In this document: one piece after another, positions 23,401 through 34,584 of the stretch
Layout of the letters: each line of letters begins with the position of its first letter
Position numbering within the stretch: the first letter of the stretch is position 1
Source of the DNA: Sphagnum compactum
Taxonomy: Eukaryota > Bryophyta > Sphagnopsida > Sphagnales
Direction of reading: 5' to 3'
NCBI GenBank assembly: GCA_965153455.1
Contig: OZ234497.1
Coordinates: 10,540,001-10,604,000, forward strand
DNA length: 64,000 nucleotides
Notes under the pieces: generated by a model
What the model was told of the DNA's origin: nothing
The model's database searches: none
The model's input: the letters and a program-made list of their open reading frames with translations, nothing else
Program-made: the position numbers and the translations under genes

Positions 23401-24329
23401 AAATGAGTATGGTTCATTTGACTAAGGGTCAAATCATAATGGTCAATTTGATTAAACCCTATCCATTCAATATGGCCAATTTGACTAAACCATGGCCATT
23501 TTGATGGACATTTGTCCATTTTGACCAGATCTTCAACTTAACACTTGGTCAACAAAGTCACTTTAGTCAAATGTATTGATAAAATGTAACATGTGTTTTT
23601 CATGCCCCAAACCTTTAGTCAAAATGGCATACCTTTGGGTCAATGTGGACACTTTGGTCAAGGTGGCCTTCTTAAAAGCCATGTTTTTTTTAATGTTGGG
23701 ACATAACCACCATCATCTCACCAATAGCAATGACAGATAGGAGTGAAGACCTTTGAAGACTATCCCATCCATTATCTATAAGAAACACATGTTTATTATT
23801 ACATCATTATTTTCTACTTTTATTTGTGTCATTTTCTTTCTTGTCAATGTGGTCTGCCCACTTCTCATCTTTGTGTTTACCTACTTGTAAGGGTTATTTA
23901 TACTTGTCATGTAGGTTGACCAAATAGTCAATGGTGGTCAATATTGTATTAGTTGTTTAAGGGTTCAATAGGTGTGCAATGTCATTACTTTTCCTACTAA
24001 ATCAACATATTCAGCTGCTTATAACAAAAAACCCTTGTTAGAGTAGTTGTTGATTCTTGTAACTATAATAAATATTTACTTGAAACAATTACCAAAAATA
24101 ATAATAGTTACTTCTCCTTTTGTTGTAATACTTTCAATCTTGTTTTACATGGTCAATTCTAGTCAAACCTATTGGGTTTAAGGTGTTGTGTCTATGTGGC
24201 TCCTTGTTCTGCAAGTTCGCATACTTGTGGGCATTAGTTTTTACACATCAAGGTGGATGAATCACTCACATACCTTGTCCTTTACTTGTCATGCTCCATT
24301 TAATACTTATGTTTATTCCTTTATTATTT
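23401..24329. other. Spacer with a cluster of TTGAC/GTCAA motifs (23400-23660)
   Basis: Over 260 bp there are a dozen or more TTTGACT, TTGACC or GTCAA units, probably a decayed short repeat. The rest to 24329 is unique-looking AT-rich sequence with no gene. Confidence 0.5.
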
Positions 24330-24572
24330 GATCGTTACTGGTTAGGCTAGTCGTGATACTTGTGTTATGTTCGTGGTTCCTTGGACTATACGTTTGCATA
24401 CTTGGATAGAATTTGTTACTTGAACTCTATTGTTTAGATTAGTTGGAATACTTGTGTGCAAGTTTACATACTTGCACTGTCTTTTGTTATTTAAATTCTA
24501 TTGTTTAGATTGGTTGAAATACTTGTGTGCAGGTTTGCATACTTGTGTTGTCCTTTATTACTTGATCATTAT
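24330..24572. repeat. Tandem repeat, about 82-bp unit
   Basis: Two good copies and one poorer copy of a unit containing CTATTGTTTAGATTRGTTG, AATACTTGTGTGCARGTTT and GCATACTTG. The array ends exactly at the start of the E2 LTR. Confidence 0.65.
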
Positions 24573-24954
24573 TGTTGAAGATTATGATGTCGATATTAGA
24601 AACATAGATAATGATGTGATAGATAAGTGTTGCAATCAATCAAAGACATAGGTAGATTTGAGAGGGCTTGGTGATGGCTAGGGTTAGGGTTTGGCGGCGA
24701 CTAGGATTAGGGCTTGCTGACGGCTAGGGTTAGCGTTTGGTGGCGGCTAGGGTTAGGCGACGACTAGGTTAGGGTTAAGTGGCGGCTACTTTAGGGTTAG
24801 TAGATAGTATATAAGGGTTTGGTTTTGAGGAGTCTATCATTCTCTCTTTTATGTTTTTTGAGTGCACATAGAAGCTTCAAGCCTTGTTAGATATTACAAG
24901 ACATAGTTATATGATTGTAGCATTTGAAGCATATAACCTTTGTAATTTCCAATA
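24573..24954 (+). repeat. E2 5' LTR (family A)
   Basis: Starts TGTTGAAGATTATGATG, ends TTTCCAATA. Holds the GGCGGCTAGGGTTAGGG-type block (about 24660-24800) upstream of TATATAAGGG near 24810. Confidence 0.88.
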
Positions 24955-24968
24955 GGTTATGGGCCCAC
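24955..24968 (+). promoter_or_regulatory. E2 primer-binding site (half-tRNA type)
   Basis: GGTTATGGGCCCAC directly follows the LTR, as in E1 and the family B elements. Confidence 0.7.
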
Positions 24969-27900
24969 ATCTACACGCAAAGACACCAAGACATGCTACT
25001 AAAGTGGCAAACCGGGCCACATTGCACGATTTTGCTTCAAGGCCAAGAACAACAACAAGGAGAAGGAGAATGCCAACAAAGCCATGGACGATGATGACTA
25101 TTCCTTTGCAACAAAGGATGGAGACCATTGCAAGGCCATATGCAAGTGGATCATGGACTCGGGAGCCACCAAGCATATGACCTCTCATAGAGCCGCGTTC
25201 AACACGTATGAGGTAATTCCAACACGCAACGTGCATATGGGTGATGATAGCTGTTAGAAGTACTATTCGTTTCTAATTCCCAACGTTGATGAATGTGTTC
25301 GAACTACTATTCGTTTCTAATGTTGATGAATGTGTTAAACATTCATCAAAAGGATGAATAGTATTCACATCCTTATAGTAGTTAGGTTAGGATGAATAGT
25401 GGTGGCTAGGGTTAAGGTTTGGTGGCGGCTAGGGTTAGGGTTTTGGTGGCGGCTAGGGTTAGGCGACGGCTAGGGTTAGGGTTTTGGTGGCGGCTAGGGT
25501 TAGGCGACGGCTAGGGTTAGGGTTTGGTGGCGGCTAGGGTTAGGGTTAAGTGGCGGCTACTTTAGGGTTAGGAGATAGTATATATTGGAGTGGTTTTGAG
25601 TGGTCTTTCATTCCTTCCTTTCATGGTTTTTGAGTGCACATAGAACCTTCACACTTTGTTAGTTGTTGCAAGCCATAGTTTTGTGATTGCATCATTTGAA
25701 AGCATACAACCTTTGTATTGTTCTTGTTAGTTAATACAATTGTTCCATTTCATGAACCTTGAGTGTTCCATTTCTTGCTTGTTTACAAGTTGTTTCCAAT
25801 AATAGCATGGTTGAGGCAATTGGAATGGGGTCCATCCTTGTGGAAGTGATGGTGAAAGGGCGAACCAAGAAGATTAGAATCAAGGACATGCTACATGTGC
25901 CAAAATTGCATGCCAACTTGCTTTCGGTGAGCAAAATCTTGTCAAGTGGGTGCAAAGTGCAATCAACATGACGGAGTGCATTGTGAAGGCATTTGATGAA
26001 GAGGTGATTGCAATAGCACTACGCGAAGGCAACTTGTATCAAGTGACCTTCACCAAGGTGTGTGAGGTGCATGTGGCCAACGTGGCCCAAACTTCAACAA
26101 TTGATGGTGCATTGGAGCTCTGGCATCGCCGCCTCGGTCATTTGAACGTCAAACGTGTGCATGAGCTCCAAAACATGGTGAGTGGTATGAACCTTGGAAA
26201 CATGCCTTGCCCTACATCTTCATTTGTTTGTGAAGGGTGCATTGAGGGAAAACAACATCGCAAACCATTTCCAAGCGATGGAGGGATGCGTGCCACCAAG
26301 GCCTTGGAGATTGTGCATTCGGATGTATGTGGCCCCATGAGGACCACATCCTTGGGTAGTGCAAGGTACTTTGTGACATACATTGACGACTTTTCAAGGA
26401 AGGTGTGGGTGTACTTGTTGAAGTCCAAAGGGGAGTGCTTGGAGAAGTTCAAGGAATTCAAGGCACTTGTGGAGACACAATCGGAGCACAAGATCAAGGC
26501 GTTTCGGTCGGACAATAAAGGGGAGAACATTTCCGAGGAATTCAAGCGCTTCTTGAAGGCACACGGCATTGAGAAGCAAACCTCCACACCGTATAGGCCT
26601 CAACAACATGGAGTGGCGGAACGTGCAAACCGCACCCTTGTGGAGATGGCGAGGAGCATGCTTCATGCTCAAAACCTCAAGAAGTCACTTTGGGCGGAAG
26701 CGGTGGTGAATGCGGCCTACACAAGGAATCGATGTCCATCAAGGGCGTTGCCGTCCATCACACCCGAGGAAGCGTGGAGTGGGAGAAAGCCTTGCATTTC
26801 ACACATGCGTGTGTTTGGATGCATTGCGTATGCCAAAGTGCCAGACGAGAAGAGGGGTAAGCTTGATGCAAAGGGTACAAAATGCTTGTTTCTTGGGTAT
26901 TGTGAAGGCACCAAGGCATATAGGCTCATGTGTGTGCAATCCAAGAAGATCATCGAGTGTAGGGATGTTGAGTTCATGGAGGATAGCACTAGTGTCGGCA
27001 ATGATTTGGAAATGCGTCCAAGTGGGAGAAATGAGACCCCTAATGTGGTGATTGTGGACACATCTTCCAAATCGCCCTATGTGGATGATGATGAGGGCGC
27101 AACTGATGCCAAAGAAGATCTAAGCAATCAAGAGGCATCGCCAACCCCAAAAGATGCAAGCACAAGTGGTGAACAAGAGGGGCAGCCCTCGAAAGAGCGT
27201 AGGTACCCCCTGAGGGAGCGGCGACCACTTGGAGAATGGTGGAAGAACCACATCTTACCCCAACAAGATGTGGAACGTGCTAATGTTGCTTGTCTTGATG
27301 ATCCATTGAAAATGATGTAATGCGTTCGGAGGTTGCAAGCAAGTGGGAGGCGGCCATGCAAGAGGAGTATGGCTCACTCATGGCCAATGGCACGTGGGAG
27401 TTGGTGCCTCTTCCAAAGGATCGCAAGAGTGTGGGATGCAAGTGGGTGTTTCGCACAAAAAGGGATGAATCGGGCCATTTGGTGAGGCACAACGCAAGGT
27501 TGGTGGGCAAGGGGTACTCTCAAGTTGAGGGTGTGGACTTCAATGAGACATTTGCCCCGGTGGCCAAGTTCACCACCATTAGATGCATGCTTGTAATTGG
27601 AGCCGCCATGGACTTGGAGATCCACCAAATGGACGTGAAGACCGCATTGTTGAATGGGGAATTGGAGGAGGACATCTACATGGACCAACCGCAAGGATTC
27701 GTGCAAGATGGAAGGGAGCACCTCGTGTGTAAGTTGAAGAAGTCCTTGTACGGGCTCAAGCAATCACCGAGAGCATGGTACCAACGTATTGACATGTTCT
27801 TCACCCACGAAGGCTTTTCTAGGAGCCAAGCGGACCATTCTTTGTACGTCAAGCAAACGGGTGAGTACTTGTTGATAGTGATCAATTATGTGGATGATTT

Positions 27901-28327
27901 GATCATCTTAGCAAGCAATGTGAGCATTTTGAAGTGGTTGAAGTCAAGGCTTGAAGATGAATTTGAGATGAGTCATCTTGGAGAGTTGCACTATTGCCAT
28001 GGCGTGGAGTTTGAGAGAGACCGTGCGAATCGCACCATAACCATGAGCCAATGCAAGTACATTGAGGAGGTGCTCAAGCGCTTCAACATGGAAGAGTGCA
28101 AACCCATCGGAACTCCGCTTGATGTGAATTCCAAGCTTTTAAAGCTCACGGAGGAGGAGTTTCAAGGCATTCAACAGGAGATGCAAGGCATTCTAACAAG
28201 GCGGCGGTGGGATCATTGATGTATGCCATAGTGGGCACACGGCCGGATCTTGCATTCCCAGTGAGCATGGTGAGTCAATTCATGTCAAGAGCTGGTCCTT
28301 CCCATTGGATGGCGGTGAAACGCATCA
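24966..28327 (+). pseudogene. E2 gag-pol remains, family A copia
   Basis: Contains the gag end, DSGAT protease site (about 25158), integrase and most of RT. Compared with E1 it keeps GVAERANRT around the integrase Glu but has RSDNKGEN instead of RSDNGGE. Breaks: LTR insertion at 25252; 1-bp loss near 25963; altered sequence with a frameshift near 27305; 1-bp loss near 28195. Two long frames remain, 25950-27320 and 27320-28219. RT motif YVDD is at about 27889. Confidence 0.88.
25252..25801 (+). repeat. Solo LTR, family B, with ATAGC target duplication
   Basis: 550 bp, TGTTAGAAGTACTATTCG to TTTCCAATA, flanked by ATAGC at 25247-25251 and 25802-25806. Its first ~75 bp are partly duplicated (a second TACTATTCGTTTCTAATG follows at about 25301), as in the LTR at 34076. 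Confidence 0.92.
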
Positions 28328-28777
28328 TATTGGAAACAACTTGAAAACAAGCAAGAAATTCAACACTCAAGGTTCATAAAATGGAACAATTGTATTAACT
28401 AAAAGAAGATTACAAAGGTTGTATGCTTCAAATGCTACAATCATAAGACTATGGCTTGCAACAACTAACAAAGCTTGAAGGTTCTATGTGCACTCAACAA
28501 CCATGAAAGGAAAGAATGAAAGACAATTCAAAACCACTCCATTATATAATATCTCCTAACCCTGAAGTAGCCGCCACTTAACCCTGACCTAGCCGCCACC
28601 AAACCCTAACCCTAGCCGCCGCCTAACCCTAACCCTAGCCGCCGCCAAACCCTAAGTAGTCTCCTCTTTTAAACCCTAACCTAACAACTACAAGGATGTG
28701 TATACTATTCATCCTTTTGATGAATGTTTAACACATTCATCAACATTGGGAATTAGAAACGAATAGTATTTCTAGCA
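28328..28777 (-). repeat. H2 3' LTR (family B)
   Basis: 450 bp. The terminal TGTTAG is changed to TGCTAG (plus strand CTAGCA at 28772-28777). Short CCGCC/AACCCTA block compared with other copies. Confidence 0.88.
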
Positions 28778-29667
28778 CTCCCACTCAATGAAGTTTCTAA
28801 TCGGAACATGTTTATCAACTTATGATGTCGTTCTTTAGATAATGCCTTAGTAAGGACATCCGTCACCATGTGTTCGGTTGGACAATATTCAAATCGAACT
28901 TCTCCATTTTCAACTCGTTCTCGAACAAAATGATGTTGTACATCAATGTGTTTTGTTCGTGCATGGTGAGTGGGATTCTTGGTCAATGGTATCGCACCTT
29001 GATTGTCGCATCGAATCACCATCATTTTCTTCTCCTCCATGTATCCTAAATCCATCATCAATTTTGTTATCCATATGGCTTCTTTTGTGGCTTGCGTGTT
29101 CGCCATGTATTCCGCCTCCGTGGTGGACAATGCTATTGTGGGTTGTCGTTTGATACTCCAAGAAATCGCTCCACCTCCAATCATGAAAACAAACCCTGTG
29201 GTGGACCTCCTATCTTCAAGATCACCACCCCAATCCGCATCACAATATCCCAAAACTTCCTTGGATGGTGTTCCACCAAATTGTAATTTCATTTGCAATG
29301 TACCTTGCAAATATCGAAAGATTCGTTTGACGGCCATCCAATGCTCCATGTTAGGGTTCGCCATGTGTTGACTCAACACGCTTATTGGGTATGCCAAGTC
29401 GGGTCGTGTGCACAACATGGCATACATCAAAGACCCAACCGCTTGTTGATATGGAAATCCCTTTGATTCATCATTTCCATTCACATTCCTTTGTAACTTC
29501 ACCTTGGGATCCAATGGAACTCCAATGGGCTTACATTCTTCCATTCAAAACCGCTTCAATATTTCCTTGAGGTATTTGATTTGGTTGATGCGTAGGAGTC
29601 TTTCATCACGATTCCTTTCCACCTCCATCCCCATTAAAAAATGCAACTCCCCGAGGTCCTTCATTTC
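28778..29667 (-). pseudogene. H2 RT tail and RNase H, family B
   Basis: A long frame (29544-28753) carries [47 protein letters not shown] and RCDNQGAI, so the RNase H acidic residues are kept. The sequence is cut upstream within EMKDLGELH by the next LTR. The frame ends past the polypurine tract. Confidence 0.85.
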
Positions 29668-30134
29668 TATTGGAAACAACTTGAAAACAAGCAAGAAATG
29701 CAACACTCAAGGTTCATGAAATGGAACAATTGTATTAACTAAAAGAAGATTACAAAGGTTGTATGCTTCAAATGCTACAATCATAAGACTATGGCTTGCA
29801 ACAACTAACAAAGCTTGAAGGTTCTATGTGCACTCAACAACCATGAAAGGAAAGAATGAAAGACAATTCAAAACCACTCCATTATATACTATTTCCTAAC
29901 CCTGAAGTAGCCGCCACCAAACCATAACCCTAGCCGCCGCCTAACCCTAGCCGCCACCAAACCTAAACCTAGCCGCCGCCTAACTCTAACCCTAGCCGCC
30001 GCCAAACCCTAAGTAGTCTCCACTTCTAAACCCTAACCTAACAACTACAAGGATGTGTATACTATTCATCCTTTTGATGAATGTTTAACACATTCATCAA
30101 CATTGGGAATTAGAAACGAATAGTATTTCTAACA
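29668..30134 (-). repeat. H3 3' LTR (family B)
   Basis: 467 bp, TATTGG to CTAACA on the plus strand, inserted in the RT of H2; left flank ATTTC, matching right flank lost. Confidence 0.88.
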
Positions 30135-30663
30135 CTCCCACTCTATGAAGTTTCTAATCCGAACATGTTTATCAACTTATGATGCCGTTCTTTAGATAAT
30201 GCCTTAGTAAGGACATCCGCCACCATGTGTTCGGTTGTATAATATTCAAGTCGAACTTCTCCATTTTCAACTCGTTCTCGAACAAAATGATGTTGTACAT
30301 CAATGTGTTTTGTTCGTGCATGGTGAGTGGGATTCTTGGTCAATGATATCGCACCTTGATTGTCGCATCGAATCACCATCATTTTCTTCTCCTCCATGTG
30401 TCCTAAATCCATCATCAATTTTGTTATCCATATGGCTTTTTTTGTGGCTTGCGTGTTCGCCATGTATTCCGCCTCCGTGGTGGACAATGCTCTTGTGGGT
30501 TGTCGTTTGATACTCCAAGAAATCGCTCCACCTCCAATCATGAAAACAAACCCTGTGGTGCACCTCCTATCCTTGGTGCACGAACCCTTGAGGTTGCTCC
30601 ATGTAAATCTCCTCTTCAAGCTCGCCATTGAGAAATGCGGTTTTCACGTCCACTTGATGGATC
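30135..30663 (-). pseudogene. H3 RNase H/RT remnant
   Basis: The frame 30628-30143 reads a short RT piece fused to [27 protein letters not shown] and [10 protein letters not shown]. The first catalytic block (YCDADW) is deleted, so it cannot encode a working RNase H. Confidence 0.8.
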
Positions 30664-31126
30664 TGTTAGAAATACTATTCGTTTCTAATTCCCAATGTTG
30701 ATGAATGTGTATACACATCCTTGTAGTTGTTAGGTTAGGGTTTAGAAGTGGAGACTACTTAGGGTTTGGCGGCGGCTAGGGTTAGGGTTAGGCGGCGGCT
30801 AGGTTTAGGGTTTGGTGGCGGCTAGGGTTAGGCGGCGGCTAGGGTTAGGGTTTGGTGGCGGCTAGGTTAGGGTTAAGTGGCGGCTACTTCAGGGTTAGGA
30901 AATAGTATATAATGGAGTGGTTTTGAGTTGTCTTTCATTCCTTCCTTTCATGGTTGTTGAGTGCACATAGAACCTTCAAGCTTTGTTAGTTGTTGCAAGC
31001 CATAGTTTTATGATTGTAGCATTTGAAGCATACAACCTTTGTAATCTTCTTTTAATTAATACAATTGTTCCATTTCATGAACCTTGAGTGTTGCATTTCT
31101 TGCTTGTATTCAAGTTGTTTCCAATA
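30664..31126 (+). repeat. 5' LTR of E3 (family B)
   Basis: 463 bp. Starts TGTTAGAAATAC, lacks part of the usual nested inverted repeat (the ACATTCATCAA arm is missing), ends CCAATA next to the primer site. Confidence 0.87.
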
Positions 31127-31796
31127 GGTTATGGGCCCACACCAAGCAAGAGAAAGGACATTGTGTTAGAACAAGAAGTAGTGAAAGGTTTGAGCTTGTA
31201 TTGCATAGGAAAAAGGAGAGAATCCTTTTGAGACAAGGTTCTTTGTTTGCAAAGGGAGAGAGAGTTCATTTCCAAGTGGTGGCATACAAGGAGCTTGCAA
31301 CTTTTCCAAGTGAGTGGGAGGTGTGGAAGAGACTTCTTCAAAGTGTTGTAAGTTCTTAAGTGTGGAAGAGTGTTCTTCAAGTCTTTAAGTTTCAAGTTTG
31401 AAGTTCAAAAGTGTGAAAGAGAGTTCTTCAAGTTTTTGAGGTTTCCAACATTGAAGTTTGAGGTGTAAGAGATGTTTTTCAAGTTTCTTGTAAGGTTTTT
31501 AGGAAACTTGTTTCGTTTAAGTTTTTTAAAAGTGTTTGCTTGTACAACATTGAAAGGGAAAATCCTTTTGAGGGAAGGCTTTTAGTTTGCAAGGTTGCAA
31601 AGAGAATAGTCTTACAAGTGAGTGAGAGGTGTGGAAGAGATTTCTTCAAGGTGTTGTAAGTTTTTCAAGTGTGAAAAACTTGTTTTTGAAAGTATCAAGG
31701 TTTTCCAAGTGAAAGTGTTTGGAAGATAGTTCTTTTAGTTGTTCAAAACTTCAGCTTTCAAGTTTGAGAGTGTTTGATGCAGCATTTGTGTTCAAA
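31127..31796 (+). other. E3 primer site and untranslated leader
   Basis: Starts GGTTATGGGCCCAC, then about 650 bp with repeated GTGGAAGAG and TTCTTCAAG phrases, as in the other family B leaders. No gene. Confidence 0.75.
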
Positions 31797-34067
31797 ATGT
31801 CTTCTTTTCAAATGGAGTCCTTGAAAGTCATGGAGAAGTTTGATGGTGGCAACTTCCTCGATCCTTTGATAACTTAGTCACAAGCTTGGAGTCCATGTCC
31901 ACGAAAGATGTAGACCTTCAATTCGTTGTAGCAAGGTTGCTTCACGAAGTGTCCAAAAGAAAAGAATGTGAGAATTCCGAGACTACCGCATTAGTGAACA
32001 AAACTCACAAGCCAAATGAGAAGCTTTGCTTTTATTGTAAGAAACCCGGACATTTTGTGAGAAATTGTTTGAAGAAGAAAAATGATGAAAAAGAAAAAGT
32101 TAATCAAGCTTGTGAAGATCACGAACAAATGTTTGTTGCGGCATTGAGTGCCAATGATCATACCACGAATGATTGGATTGTCGATTCGGGTGCAACGCAA
32201 CACATGACATTCGAACAAGAATGGTTTACCACGTACGAGCGCATGTCCCCAAGGAGGGTGTTCATGGGCGATGACACCGTTTTGGAGGCCATTGGCAAGG
32301 GGAGCATCAAAGCCACATTGCAAGTGGGAGGCCAATTGACACACACAACCATCACCCAAGTTCTTCATGTTCCAAAAATGAAGAATAATCTCATTTCGGT
32401 GAGCAAACTCATTTCGGAAGGTTTCAAAGTGGAGTTTGACAAGGATGGTTGTAAGGTCAACGATGCTCGAGGAGTTGTTGTGGCGCAAGCACGAAGGGAC
32501 AAGAACTTGTACCTTCTTAATGTGAAGGTGCGTAAGGACATGGCACACATTGCAAATTCTTTGGAGGAAAGTGCGATGCTTTGGCATGAAAGACTTGGCC
32601 ATCTCAACATGGCAAGCCTTGAGGAATTAGATGCCATGGTGGATGGCATGAATTAAAAAAGAAGTGCCGTTGCATCACATTTGTGAAGGATGCGTCAAAG
32701 GCAAACATCAAAGAACATCATTTCCCAAGGACGGAGCAACGATATTGGAAACAACTTGAAAACAAGCAAGAAATGCAACACTCAAGGTTCATGAAATGGA
32801 ACAATTGTATTAACTAAAAGAAGATTATAAAGGTTGTATGCTTCAAATGCTACAATCATAAAATTATGGCTTGCAACAACTAACAAAGCTTGAAGGTTCT
32901 ATGTGCACTCAACAACCATGAAAGGAAGGAATGAAAGACTACTCAAAACCACTCCATTATATAATATCTCCTAACCCTAAAGTAGCCGCCACTTAACCCT
33001 AACCTAGCCGCCACCAAACCCTAACCCTAGCCGCCGCCTAACCCTAGCCGCCACCAAACCCTAAACCTAGCCGCCGCCTAACCTTAACCCTAGCCGCCGC
33101 CAAACCCTAAGTAGTCTCCATTCCTAAACCCTAACCTAACAACTACAAGGATGTGTATACTATTCATCCTTTTGATGAATGTTTAACACATTCATCAACA
33201 TTGGGAATTAGAAACGAATAGTATTTCTAACAAACGAGGGCTTCACAACTTTTGGAGATTGTGCACACCGATGTGTGCGGGCCAATGAAGACTACATCCC
33301 ATGTTGGAGCGTGATACTTTCTCACTTTCATTGACGATTTCTCAAGGAAAACTCATGTCTATCTTTTGAAGGCCAAAGGAGAAGCGTTTGAAAAGTTCAA
33401 ACAAGACAAGGCCTTGGTGGAAAACGAAATTGGTCACAAAATCAAAGTGCTGCGTTCCGACAACGGAGGAGAATTTGTGTCTAAAAAATTTGACGCATTT
33501 CTTGCGGAATGTGGAATTCAACGACAAACAAGTGCGCCCTATTCCCCACAACAAAATGGTGTTGCGGAACGTGCCAATAGAACCATCATGGAATGTGCAA
33601 GAAGCATGATTCTTGCACAAGGGTTGGAACTTGAATTTTGGGGCGAAGCGGTGAACACGGCGGTGTACATCAAAAATCGATGTCCAACCAAGGCTCTTGA
33701 TTCCAAGACCCCTCAAGAAGCGTGGAGTGGTAGGAAACCCGATGTGTCCCATTTGAGAGTTTTTGGTTGTACGGCCTTTGCACATGTCCCCGATGAGAAG
33801 AGGACCAAATTAGAGTCCAAGTCCATGCCTTGTGTGTTTTTAGGATATTACGAAGGCACCAAAGCGTATCGCTTGATGTGTGTGAAAACCAAGATAATCA
33901 TCAAAAGTAGAGATGTTGTGTTCATTGAAAGGTCAAAGGAAATAGGTGGTGTACCTCATCTTGAATATTGTCCAACGGAACACATGGTGGCGGATGTCCT
34001 TACCAAGGCATTATCCAAAGAACGACACCACAAATTGATAAACATGTTTGGATTGGAAACTTCATAG
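31797..34067 (+). pseudogene. E3 gag-pol remains, family B
   Basis: Gag starts MSSFQMESLKVM at 31797 but most of the capsid part is lost near 31858. From 31886 the frame has the knuckle CFYCKKPGHFVRNC, DSGATQHM and GMN, then breaks at 32654. After the nested solo LTR comes integrase with a C-to-T stop near 33316 (GCG TGA where GCG CGA is expected), RSDNGGEF and VAERANRT. At about 33962 integrase-linker sequence is fused to the RNase H tail [19 protein letters not shown], losing all of RT. Confidence 0.85.
32743..33232 (-). repeat. Solo LTR, family B, with AACGA target duplication
   Basis: 490 bp, TATTGG to CTAACA on the plus strand, flanked by AACGA at 32738-32742 and 33233-33237. Fixes the LTR ends as TG on one side and TA on the other. 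Confidence 0.93.
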
Positions 34068-34075
34068 AGTGGGAG

Positions 34076-34584
34076 TGTTAGAAGTACTATTCGTTTCTAA
34101 TTCCCAACGTTGATGAATGTGTTCGAAGTACTATTCATTTCTATTGTTGATGAATGTGTTAAACATTCATCAAAAGGATGAATAGTATACACATCCTTGT
34201 AGTTGTTAGGTTAGGGTTTAGAAGTGGAGACTACTTAGGGTTTGGCGGCGGCTAGGGTTAGGGTTAGGCGGCGGCTAGGTTTAGGGTTTGGTGGCGGCTA
34301 GGGTTAGGGTTTGGTGGCGGCTAGGTTAGGGTTAAGTGGCGGCTACTTAGGGTTAGGAGATATTATATAATGGAGTGGTTTTGAGTTGTCTTTCATTCCT
34401 TCCTTTCATGGTTGTTGAGTGCACATAGAACCTTCAAGCTTTGTTAGTTGTTGCAAGCCATAGTTTTATGATTGTAGCATTTGAAGCATACAACCTTTGT
34501 AATCTTCTTTTAGTTAATACAATTGTTCCATTTCATGAACCTTGAGTGTTGCATTTCTTGCTTGTATTCAAGTTGTTTCCAATA
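34076..34584 (+). repeat. Family B LTR with duplicated 5' terminal segment
   Basis: 509 bp following a native polypurine tract (GAGTGGGAG). The first segment is repeated (GAAGTACTATTCGTTTC, then GAAGTACTATTCATTTC about 50 bp later). It ends CCAATA and is followed by unrelated RT-linker sequence. Confidence 0.88.

Larger units (their letters stand above)
24573..28327 (+). mobile_element. E2: family A copia element, truncated at both inner ends
   Basis: Has a 5' LTR (24573-24954) and primer site. The leader and gag N-terminus are deleted: primer-site sequence joins gag directly near 24966 at a short ACA overlap. A solo family B LTR (25252-25801) interrupts the gag-protease region. The 3' end is lost where family B sequence begins at 28328, so there is no RNase H end or 3' LTR. 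Confidence 0.85.
28328..29667 (-). mobile_element. H2: 3' end of a family B copia element
   Basis: 3' LTR 28328-28777, polypurine tract, RNase H and RT tail. Its left edge cuts family A element E2 and its right edge is cut by the LTR at 29668, so 5' LTR, gag, integrase and most of RT are absent. Confidence 0.85.
29668..30663 (-). mobile_element. H3: family B 3' LTR with internally deleted pol remnant
   Basis: LTR 29668-30134, then RNase H to about 30573, joined to an RT piece (30574-30663) by a deletion of roughly 0.75 kb at a shared ACCTCCT. It is cut on the right by the plus-strand LTR at 30664. Confidence 0.82.
30664..34584 (+). mobile_element. E3: recombinant family B element
   Basis: 5' LTR 30664-31126, primer site 31127-31140, leader, gag with a large internal loss, integrase, a fused RNase H tail, polypurine tract and an LTR at 34076-34584. 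A solo LTR is nested at 32743-33232. Flanks do not match (GGATC left, AAGAC right) and the two LTRs belong to different subtypes, so the two ends probably come from different insertions joined by recombination. Confidence 0.7.

Noticed and set aside
23400-23660. Clustered TTGAC boxes as a WRKY-bound enhancer
   Set aside because: No gene lies nearby and the motifs look like units of a decayed short repeat.
25389-25560. GGGTTAGGG-rich blocks as interstitial telomere or centromere-type arrays
   Set aside because: They always sit at the same place inside LTRs, are mixed with GGCGGC units, and are short; they are LTR parts.
30664-34584. E3 as a normal full-length insertion
   Set aside because: The flanking 5-bp sequences do not match and the LTRs are of different subtypes, so it is reported as a recombinant.
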